Shown: one piece after another, positions 17,701-29,700 of the stretch | Numbering within the stretch: the stretch's first letter is position 1 | Layout: the number at the start of each line of letters is the position of its first letter | From: Ascidia mentula | Lineage: Eukaryota > Chordata > Ascidiacea > Phlebobranchia > Ascidiidae | DNA: 64,000 bases | Assembly: GCA_947561715.1 (NCBI GenBank) | Contig: OX387205.1 | Coordinates: 4,903,001-4,967,000 of the forward strand | Direction: 5' to 3' | Notes under the pieces: generated by a model | Database searches by the model: none | The model's input: the letters and a program-made list of their open reading frames with translations, nothing else | Told to the model about the DNA's origin: nothing | Program-made: the position numbers and the translations under genes

Positions 17701-20700
17701 AATGTTTCATATAATCCAATAAGCCACAGATTTTGAGAGGTAAAATTCATATTAAAGTAACATAATGTCAATTTTAAATTAATTATTCGCTGACATTGGA
17801 TGAATAAAACAATTTTTTTCGCAGGATTTCACTTGCAAACAACAAGATTAAACCTGACCTGTATTCAGGGGATCCACATCCTACAGGGTTGGCTTGTGAC
17901 CAGTAACCTGTGTCTTTATCCATCACAATACAACCAACCTGACCATTTTCCCTCCCTTCACACGACACAGGGTGACCATCATATATAGCATCAGCAGAAC
18001 ACCACGCTACTCCTGAATAGGTGAAAGCAATATGCTCAGTGATTGATCACAGGACTATACAACTTTAGAACACTTTACCAAATCGATCATACAGGGGGCC
18101 ATCTCTGATACAGTCGTAATATTCAACACCTTCTATTTGGAATGGAAACACGCACTGATGCACAATATCTTTTAAAAAAAATGCAAAGATTTAAAATGAA
18201 AGCCCAAACACAACCTCAAGGCAACATTCACAACAAACTTCACACAACTGTTGATCAAAATTAGCAAACTTTGTTCAAACAATGTATCAAATATTACATG
18301 GCTCATCTTTGTCCCATGCAGTATAGGTGACAGGTTCCCCTGAAGACCACTTAAATGTCATCGTTCCAGAATTGTCAATATAAGCACTTAAACCAATGTA
18401 GAAATTCTCCTGGTCTCCTGGGTGGGAAGTTTGAGCTGCCTGACTCGTCAGATACATTTGTTCATAGTAGTTGTTGATTGTTACAAGATGACCTCCTTGA
18501 GACCTTAAAATATTGTATTTTTTTTCTTGGTAATTGATTCTGATAATCATTCCCCACTCTGTTGCAACTGGCTCTGGCGATATCCTAGTGCAAAGAATTT
18601 TTAATTTTGAGAGAGTTGCATAAACTGGATATTTATAAAAAAAATCTGCTGAATAAGATATAAGACTTCATGGGGGAAATTATAAGCGAGATTAGTTTTT
18701 AATACACTAGTTCATGATAAGGTAATTTATCATCCAATTATCAGAATTCTAATCAACGATGCTTAGTTGGTTATTTGCTTTTTTTCAAATATTTTTAACT
18801 CCATTTCTTCAAACATATGGCATCAGTGACACAGATAGACATCTTGTTTTCCTGAATTTTTGAGATCACATTTGTAAATGGTTGCTCCACAAGCTAATTT
18901 TGCTGATCCTACACTTCAACAAACCTTCACTCTATATATAAGACTTGTGATTTCACAACAGAAGAAGTAATATAAATCCAGTCTACTTATGTAGTTGGGA
19001 TTGGTATGGAGAAATGTTCAACTGTGGTAAAGTCTAAAGCAGTGGTTCTTAACTGGGAAATTATAGGGTTGTAGGTGGGTAATTAGGCGACACCGAATAT
19101 AAAAAAAGTAGTTACAAAAGAAATACTATGTTTTATATTCACTGTGTGTCGTACACTTATTGCCGATTGGTCATGCAATGTAGTTGAAAAAAAATATAAC
19201 AGATATAGTGAAACTGTAATAATTAAATTCTTAGTTATAAAATTGATATACTAGTGGAAAATGAGGATTCAGTTTAAACTAAAAAAAGGGAAATGAGATA
19301 AAAAAGTTTAAGAACCACTGGTCTAAAGTTATCAAAAACAAACATTATTTAAAAGTCAAAAAAAATACCAGTTGTATTCACACCATGGTACACCTAGCAA
19401 CGTTTCACTGTTGTATCATGGCACACCAGTTGCAGAGCTTGTGTATGAGTGTGACAACTTACTGGCAGTAATCCTCAGCATTCACCCACACTGATGGGTT
19501 GACATCGATCAAATAACAAGATGCTTCGTTGCCAAGCCAACCATGTTGACATCCATCAACTTCTACTTGAGCTTGATTGACAGGAATTTTGTCCATTTTG
19601 CACACATAGTTCATCACAGCATCACATCTCTTGTCATTCCATAAACCACTACATGGTATAGCTTGTTTGAAAGGTTGTGTGGGAATTAAACACTAATGTT
19701 ATGGATATGTGAATGAGCCCAAATATTTTATATTTTCGAAACTCTACCATAGCTTTAGTTTAATTGCATTACCTTTGTCGAGTAACTACACTGAAAAGTT
19801 AGAAGGTACATAATTTCAATAACGGTATATTTTTATAATCAATACTAGGGATGCAACGAAAAAGTTAGAAGGTACATAATTTCAATAACGGTATATTTTT
19901 ATAATCAATACTAGGGATTCACCGAAATAGCATTACTAATTTTAGTATCCATCTCATTAAACGTAATAAATTTAAACAAAACATGTGCTGGATTGGATCT
20001 CATCCTACCATACAGCCTTTTATTGGCTCTTAAAGAACAACCGCGACTGCTGTAACAAATGCTTAAAGTTGATTTTCATCATTTCGATGACAATAAACAA
20101 ACAAAACAAACATATTTGTAAAGTTTAAACAATGATTGTAATCTATACTAAACTTTGCGTATTTTCGTTGCAAAAATATTCGGTCGAAACCGAATAATTA
20201 TAAAAACCTTAGTTTCGGCCGAATAATTCCGGCAAACCGAACTTTCGGTGCATCCCTAATCAATACAATATAATCAAAACAAGTGATAATAAAACATGCA
20301 ACAGAATTCATGACCATGCCAGAATACAAAATGAGACAGTAGAGTAGGAATAATACACAATTCACTGCATGACTCACAATAACTTTGCTAGGGACCTAAA
20401 TAATAGTAAGAATTAAGTCAATTGTTTACCTCCACTTGTACATGTGAACACAATGTTCTTCTCCACCATTAGGTTCATTAAAGTCCCATCTGGTGTAAGT
20501 AACATCACTACCATCTGTCCACTTGTAATAATTTTGTACGTCAAAATCATTCATTCCAATCCACACATCATCAATTGAACCGTCTACGGTTACATTAAAA
20601 ATGCAATTAAGAAGTAAAACAAATGTGTTACAAAATATTACAGGAACCATTTTAGAAATACAGGAATTAATCCATTGAAATCGTGGCAAAAAATGTCTAA

Positions 20701-23700
20701 AACAAAAAGATGTGGTAACGAACTAAGCAATTTACCAATAAATTAAAGTGATTAATTCCGTTTTTGTGGCACCAACCAAAAACCTTAATTGAAATATTTT
20801 TAAATCGACTGTGAATAAATATAAATGAATAAGACTAAAAAAATAAACATTCTCTTCTTCTTGTAAAATTCAAGTGTGTTTGTTTTTCTTTGTTGTAAGC
20901 AAAAACGAAAAAACTATCCTTATGTAAAATGCCTGAATCTTTTTTCATCACTATTTATGGCTTTCTTAGCCATGATGTGTAATGTTTTACATACTTTTTA
21001 AACCATACAACAATCTAAAAAATTCTAACAAAACACCCCTAAACAACATACATCCATAAAATACAAGACTGGTGACAAAATCTTGCTCTGCTTGGCTGTG
21101 AATGCTTGCTAGCTTCCCTCCATAGAATTGACACCTATCATTAGCTTCTTCATAATCAACCTTGGATGACTTTCTCGTTAAGTAATAACACCAGTCTTTC
21201 CAACCATTCCAACCAGTTGGACAACCAAGATGGTCTCCTGCAACACCATAAAACTTGCTTGAAAATTAAGTAAATAAAAGTCAAAAAAATACAAGCTTGA
21301 ATATTTGACTTGTTGTGTAATAAGAAAACTGACAAGTCAATAGATGATTTGTTTATTTGCTTTACATCAAAAACAAACCTTGGAACGTAAATGATCCAGG
21401 CCATGGTCCATAGTTTTTTGAAGTAATACCATGCTGAGTAGAACTCTGATATGAATCTTGACCAGCAACTTTTTTTACTGTCACAACTCCACCATGATCA
21501 GCTGCACGACAAGGTATGAAATACAATACACAGTTAGAAAGAGCAAGCTAAAACAAAATGTTATTTATCACCATACAACACCACTACATTATATTATATC
21601 TGGGTTTCCAAAGCCTGCAGGAGTTAAACTACAAATTTTATGGGTTCCAAAGATTTAACCAATGTTACACAAAATACAACATTTAACTGTAATATGTCAC
21701 TACATACGTCTCCACTTATGTATGCTGGGCCACTGTAGTTTTTCAGTCATTTTATCAAAATTACAGTTCTAAAATATCTAATTTTTAGTTGACTGTTAAA
21801 TATGAAATGTCACCGAAAAGTTTAGTCAATTAAAAGGGGACACAAATAAAAAAGGTAGTACCTTATATAGTGTACAGCTTAAACATAACATTCATTACAG
21901 TAAATGCAATTGCACAACAAGAAATGTTGTTCAATCGTACCCATTATTCTGCCATCGTGAATGGCTGCCGTGCAGATATAGGAGTCATCAGTGTACACTG
22001 TAGTTCCCCACAGTTTATCAGTGATGGAATCACACCCTGCTGGGCAGATTACTTCAAAAGATTCTTTTTCATAATTCATGGCTTGGTCAGTGCATGACGC
22101 CATGTCTACATGTAATGGAACAAGTTATGTCAATTATAACTTAATTTCTAAAAGTCGTTTGAAATCTTGTCTCAAAAAAAAAATATGGTCAATATTCACG
22201 ATATCATCATCAAGTTAAATAAAAACAACGAAATAGCACGGACACCGATAAAACCTTCAAGGTCATTGAGCAAGAGGCCCACACTCTGCCATGCATAAAG
22301 AGGTGGTAAAAAATGATACAAACACACAAGTAGTGGTAAAAAATAGCAAGATATAAAAAAATAGGAAATCTTACATAAAACAAGCATCATAACCAGGATA
22401 AAGCAGCGTTTTATTTAGCTTATATTTAAATGATTGATTCACCCCCCACATCACATCCAATTACATCCATCTTCAATGCAATGTTAGTGTTCCAAGCTTG
22501 TGGTAACACACGGATGTGTTTGGCAGAAATAGCTTCACGAAGAAATCCTTCAACCGGTGTGTTTCGATCAAAATTGCCTGGAAACATCTGCAAGGAATGT
22601 CAGAAATTTGCATAAATTTTTTTTGTGTGTTTACATGGATGGAGCTTAGAACTTATCTAATTCAATAACTTTATATTTACCCTATCTACATTCTTCTTGT
22701 AGAAGTATTCATGTAAAAATATTTTTTGGGCCTGAAATCACATATATGTTTTATTTTAGTCTTTGACAAATGCATAAAGATGGTCATGACTAATGTTTTG
22801 GTAACTGTCTAACTGGGACATCCATGAACTTAATTGCTGTTTATAAAATCATTTACCGAGTCTCCGCCGTCTGTCTTTTTGTAGTTGGTGAAAATATTTC
22901 CGTCTGTGCTGAATGCGATTTTGTAGTCAGTCACCCATTCGTCAAGTTCTGAGTTGCCTTGAATCAACACCCCTGAAATCTGAAAACCAAAGAAATACAA
23001 CGTGTTTTATGCACAGGTTACAATTCCCAGAAGTTTAATTACCCAAACAGACAATATTTTTTACTGTTCGTGATGTTGTTTTATGCTGTTTTGTTTACAG
23101 CCTTCATACTTTGACGAATTTGGCCATTCTGTTGACATAGCAACAACACTTACCTTTCTAACAGCACCAAGGTCAACTTGCAAATATTCTTGAACACTGT
23201 TAGTTGTAGGTTTCCATACTTTCGAATTAACCGCTGAAAATGATATATTATCAAAAAAATTAATGCATGTACATACTACATGCTTATACTTTCTAGTAAA
23301 CCATTTGCGTTTGGGTGAAATTTTGCCAGGAATGTCTGGAAAACTAAGGTTTTATTTATCGATTATAGTTGAATGGTGTTTGTTTGGTGGAAAGGCATTC
23401 TCATTTAAGGCATACACAGAGATAATTAAAAACAGAACAAAAAGCTACATGCTATAATAGCAGCGCATAATCTTTGAATTAGTTTCTTTTAAACCAAAAT
23501 GATTTTGCAGTGGATCTTTAAAAAACTTACCACAACACCACACATGTCCTTTATGGGGACAATCATCCTCAGTGGTGTTATACGGGTAGCATGGACCAGT
23601 AACCAGACCCCAATTTGGTGGGACGTACAAATCATTGTGACGTTGGCAAAGACGAGCAGCTAGTCCGTCTGGATCATTACCAACTTGTACCCAATCATTA

Positions 23701-26700
23701 TAACGATCACTTTAAACAAAAAATGAGAATGTTTTTGAAATAAGAATGTTTTATATTTTAAAGTATGAATGTTTTTGTTTAAGAGATTGGACAAAAATGT
23801 TTGAAAGACATAAGAAACGCTTTTTGGTCGTTTATAAACCAAAGAATATTTCAAATAGTCCATAATTGCAGCCGTGGGGTTGGGCTCAATTAAATAAAAT
23901 AATGAAACATGCAACACCATTCCATGTGAAGCTATAGTATTACACCCGACAAAGTAAGCATTCTTTGTTTTTTTCTACCTAATGGGTGACCATTGGTCTC
24001 CATCTAAAATTCCAGTGTAGATGGGTGTGCCATCGGGACAAATTTCTGTAGACATGCACAAGTCACCACCCATCTGTGTACAGAATGCCCTCGCCGTATC
24101 ATAACTTAAAGCAGAAGAATCCATTTCGTAGTGTTGGATGTTTTCAAGACCTGGAAGCAAAAATTTATGTGCTGGTCTAGTTCTCATCCTGGTCAGAGGC
24201 CTTCTTTATTTTTATAATCCAATATGTTTTTAAAGAAAACCTCAACCTATGTTGAAGTTAAGGAAGATAATTTTAGTTTATTTTTGTTGAGTGAAGAACA
24301 AGCTAACCAATTTTAAATACGCCAACAAATGGAAAAGTAGCTTTTTTAACAGCAACATTAATTTAGTTAAACCATATCATTTCCGACAGATACAAATATT
24401 ACAATAAATTTTGCAAGAATGCATAACCTTACAACAATGAGTTTTAAGTTAAAACTTGCATCTAAACATGAATACAGTTCATGTCTCTCAATATTAAAGT
24501 TTTTATTGCACCCATTGAAGAAAACAACTTTAAGGTGAACCAGGCAGTGTTTGGTTCCCTATATGTGAATGAAATTGTATCCAACTAAGATTGTCAATCA
24601 TGAACTGTAAGTGATGATGAACTCAGTTAGAATTAGCATTGAAAATAAGAATTATCTACAAGTCATTTAGAAACAAGACATTAACCACCAAAGTTAGAAG
24701 CAGCAATATAATGCACATATACATATGCACTTACTGTACTTACTGGGGTAAATATAACTTTAAAAGGTTACAAAACACTAAGTTAGGATATATGATCAAT
24801 ATCATCTGTCATTATTTAACAAACAACATTAAACTTATTAACTAAAAGACACCCATAGTGTTAAAATAGTCAACCTACCTTCCCCAGCATAAACAAGCCT
24901 GGCATGGTATGGTTCAAATCCTGTTTGAAATGATGAAGCAGAAAACATGCTGTCATCTAAGACTGGGTATGTGTTGTCAACTACATCGTCTGAAATGCCT
25001 AGTGAACTGATGCATCTGAAAATAAATAAATAAGATTTACTGCAATGCTAAATAAAAGCTTTTCATTCCCTTAAAGGCCGCATCTCTGTATTTCTATGGA
25101 AAATACTTTCTTGGTTGGGAAATGCCCTTCTCGAACTCCTGCGTATCAGAGTAAAATTATGTGTAACAATGCAAGGGGTCATGCATGGGCGCCAGTGTTT
25201 TGGTTAAATGAGCGCAGATGAACAGGCTGTTGCCAGGGCGATTTTCAGCGTGTTTGGGGCAGTTTTACTATAGTTTTCAGGGTTGTTAGTCAGGCAGTAA
25301 ATTGATAGAGGGTGCTGTTGAACATGTAGCTGAAAAACTACCCAAATATTGAGGTAGATTTTGTGGAAAAATGAATCACAGAAAGTATGGTCAATTTGTG
25401 ATTTTCTATTAGTCCCGGACCCTTGACTAGGAATTCTGGCCAAATTTATAATCGAGATAACTACTTTAACTGCTCCCCCGGGGGCATTTTGACCCTCTGA
25501 TGGCCATTATTTTGGCCAAAAAAGCACAAAAAAGTGTAGGTTTGTTTTGTGAAAAAATGAATCACAGAAAGTACCCTCCATTTGCGATTAAGTGAAGCCA
25601 CCAACCCTCCTCTACACAATTCATTAGGAATTAGATGTCTTGTAACTGTTTTGGGCCCCCCTGGGGCTGTTTGTACCCCCCTAGGACTGACAATTTTGCA
25701 GTTAGCCTTTGCAAAAACTCCCAATGTGCTGTCTTAATGCAGCTGTAATAAAAAAATTTTTCTGTTCAGCAATAGTAGTCCCCCTTCATGAGTCATCAGA
25801 CCTGGCAATTGTTTTTGGCAAACAAGAGAAACTGTAACCAGGTGCACAATGACAAATGACTTCTAAAACTCAATTTTTAGGATTTAATTGTGAGATGCGG
25901 CCTAAAGAAACTTGAGCTATTTACAGAACATTTAAACCTAAAACATTATATTTTATTACTTACGTTGGCAAACAACCAATCAGCTCAATTCTCATTGCAC
26001 ACTTATGTCTGCAACTGGTGGGTAGAACTCTGATGGTAGACGTTACAATAGGTCGTGGAAAGACATTTGTAACTTGCGAGTCTTGGTCATAATTTGCATC
26101 AAATATCTGTAAAAGGAACTTGTTTGAAAGTTGTACCCATGTTTGTATATTAAGCAAAACATTAAGCAATGGTCACTTGACACTTTATTCCCTGTGTTGA
26201 ATCCTACATTTTTATCACTGGAATATATGAAGGTGTTTTACGCACTGTGATAACAATATTTCAAATTATACCAAAGGGAAGGAAATCCATATTCACATAA
26301 GAAAATGTTTCATCAACTAAATGTTTCAATCACAAAAAAAACATCAGAAATTTGTACCGTTATGCTTCCATCTATGTCAGTGTAGTCTTCATAAAGATTT
26401 TTGGCACTATTGATGAGATACTGGATGCTGTATTTCTTCACCCAATCATTCTGGTTTTCAGGTTGGCTTAAACCATTTCTTCCCTAAAGGTAAGTAAAAT
26501 TGGTGAAATAATTATAAACCAAACATTGCAACAATCTTTAATAACAGTATGACAGCAACAAGGCAAAACACGAAAACATCTTTTAAAAGCACACTGACAC
26601 ATTCATCAAAGAAGTGGGGAAACAGGGGAAACTGTTCTCCTATCAACTTTTCACCTGTGAAACAACACCACGAATTTCATAGAAGTCAAGAAGGTCAACT

Positions 26701-29700
26701 TGAATCCATGGAGCAGGATCACTTTCTGCCGCAATCCAAGCACCAAGACCAGGCCCAACATCAAGCACACCACTAAGTGAACAATAAACACATTTAATTC
26801 CAGGTTTTCTGATTGTTCTGATCAACAGTTTAAAAAGCAGTAAAAGAGTGGGTGGCAATTAGTGTCAAACAAATATGCTTACATGTGATTATCCATTGTG
26901 TTAAGACGTCCTCTATCTGCAGGAGAAGTGTCTTTCCACTGGCTGGATGAAGAAAGCTGCTTGTCCAGAACCCAACCTCCGATTTCAACACCTACATGAC
27001 GGAAGCAACAATCTTCTGATGTGCAATCTACATCAGGTTCTTCTTCATGGCTGAAAAGTAATGTTGGTACTTATTAAATTCATTAACACTGCTACAAATA
27101 CTATGACAAAAACAGAAGCCCAGTGCCACTGTCACCAGCTCTACTGATAAGACCTCAAAAATCAAAACATTGCGTACACTTGTCTGCAGCTCTAGAAAAT
27201 AACCTTGTTTCAAAATCAAGTACAACATATACCACAGTAATATTACATGCAATGGCATGATAGGCAGGTCCTTGCTTGGCGATCACAGCTATCATATCGC
27301 GATCATGAGGCTTTCAGGCTTGGCAGCCCAGGCAATGCAGCCTAGCTGGATCAGCCACTTTTTCCTATTTTTCATATCTCGCTCCGACTCCGGAGGCCGT
27401 GTGGAGATTATAGGCGATTAAATGCTGCTATTCAGCCAGATCGTTGTTCAATTCCTCACATTCAGGACTTTTCAAAATTGAACTTGTGCGTGGCTACCAC
27501 CAAGTTTCAGTTGCCCCCGCGGATGTTGCCAAAACCGCAGTAATTACGCCTTTCGGTCTATTTGAATTTCTGCGCATGCCATTTGGGTTAAATAATGCCG
27601 CCCAAGCATTTCAACGTTTAATGGACACAGTTTGCCAGTCTCTTGATTTTGTATTTGTGTACCTAGATGACATCTTAGTAGCAAGCAAAACACCTGCTGA
27701 TCACTACAATCATTTAAAACGACTTTTTACACGGTTGGCAGATCATGGTCTGGTCATCAACGTAGCCAAATGTCAGTTTGGCGTCGACCAAATTAATATT
27801 TTTTTGACCGATTTTCTCGGTCACGGGGTCAATATGCATGGTGCGTGTCCGTTGCCTCACAAAGTAAAAGCAATCCAGCAGTTTCCTCGTCCCACAACCA
27901 TCAAGGGCCTTCAGGAATTCGCGGGTATGATAAATTTCTACCACAGGTCGCACCCATCTATTAGAGCCACCCGCCAGCTAGTTGCTTCCAAATTCGTGTG
28001 GCATTGGATGAAACAACAGGTTGGATTATGGGCACGCAACTGCATACAATGTCATAAATCGAAAATCCAACAACATGTGCGTTTGCCGCTCGAAAACTAC
28101 CCGCCTCCACGGGCTCGTTTTGCTCATGTTAATGTTGACATAGTCGGTCCACTTCCGTCTTCACATGGCAATACATATTAGTTTACAATAGTCGACCGCT
28201 TTACGAGAAAAGCGGTTTCCTTCCTGATGCTACCACGCCAACGTGTGCCAGGGCATTTGTTTACCACTTGGTGTCGCGTTTTGGTGTACCTTTGGACATC
28301 TCCTTCGACCGTGGTCCACAATTTACGTCTGATTTATGGACATTTTTCGATAGGTTTCTTGGTGTCAAGGTTCATCGCACAACGGCTTATCATGCCCAGT
28401 CAAATGGTCTGGTCGAACGTTTCCATTGCCACTTGAAGAGTGCCCTTATGGCTCGGCTATCCGACAGCAATTGGATGGACGCGCTTCCCTGGGTTATGCT
28501 TGGAATCCGCACCGCTACAAAAAAACTCGGGACATCGTCTGCTGAGCTCGTTTACGGTTCACCGTTGGCTGTGCCTGGCGATTTTATTGGTTCAACACCC
28601 ATCGAACCGTCACCGCGTCAACTTTTGCCCGCTTTGAGGTCGGCTGTTGGAAGGTTCCTGCCGACACCAATGTCGCGTCACTCACATCCGCATGCAACTG
28701 TTCCAAAGTCATTAGACAATTGCGCTTATGTATTCTTGCGCACAGACAAACATCGCCCGCCTTTGACACCTCCATATGAAGGGCCATACCGGGTCATAGC
28801 AAGTACACACAAAACGTTTACACTGGACTTAGGTGGACGCCAACAGACAGTTTCTGTTGACCGTTTAAAGCCCGCCCACGTCGACCTGACACAACCGGTC
28901 CAAACAGCTCAACCACCGCGTCGAGGAAGGCCTTGCAAACAGAGTCGAGTTCCATCCAACCGGCAACCACCATTATCACCAGACTCTATTCAACGCTCTG
29001 GTCGCATTACTTGCCCTCCAGCCTGTTTTTGTTTGTAAATTTTGTTGTCCGCTTCTGGCGGGGGGTTATGTAGCGCTCACTTTACCGCATTTTAACGAAG
29101 CGGATTAATTGCCTTTTCGCCGTGATTTCTCTTTTGCTGCTGTTGTGTTGACTCATGGAGTCAGTCTTAACTTTACTACGCAATAAAGCTGTACAACGCT
29201 TTAGGTGCAAACAAACAACAGGCTGTAAATTTCTGAAAAGCAAATAAACTTATGTGCAAAAAAAGCCATATAATGTAACATATGTGCAAAAGAAGCCATG
29301 TGCTTTTGCACATATGTTACATTGGTGTTTTTGCCTTTTGCACTATCGGTTACCAAGCAAATCCGTTTGGCCATAGTGGGTACCCTGCAGATCGACGTTG
29401 ACCGAAAGGTACCACAAAGTGGAATCTAGTGTGCCTGCTAGTGTAAAAGCTAGCACAGTGCCACTCAACAGCTGATGAGACCTTACAGGTCGAAACAGTG
29501 CGTGTACACACCCTGTCTGCAGCTTTGCAAATAGACTTACTGTTCCGGATCATCCTTTTCACATATAAATGGGTAGTAGTTGGTGCAAGGTACATCACTC
29601 CACATACCAGAGCTATCTGCTCTTATCTGGAGACAGTTTTCATCTAAGTTTCCATTTGGTTCACCTGAAATCAACAACAAGAACTTGTCAAAACTAAACA

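Larger units (their letters stand above)
17620..19548 (-). other. Receptor A CTLD7 with nested FN2-like module
   Basis: Starts in exon 19463-19648 (GCQHGWLGNEASCYL), continues in 18298-18503 (SQGGHLVTINN, NFYIGLSAY, FKWSSGEPVTYTAWDKDEP), is interrupted by an FN2-like module, and resumes in 17859-18012 (GCIVMDKDTGYW, GCGSPEYR) and 17512-17629 (ICE). The two CTLD halves fit together only if the FN2-like part is an insert in the long-loop region. Confidence 0.75.
19590..21237 (-). other. Receptor A CTLD6 (EPN, WND)
   Basis: Exons 21052-21237, 20430-20583 and the start of 19463-19648. Motifs: GCPTGWNGWKDWCYYL, GGKLASIHSQAEQDF, DVWIGMNDF, YKWTDGSDVTYTRWDFNEPN, LWNDKRC and YVCKM. Both sugar-site motifs are kept. 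Confidence 0.85.
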
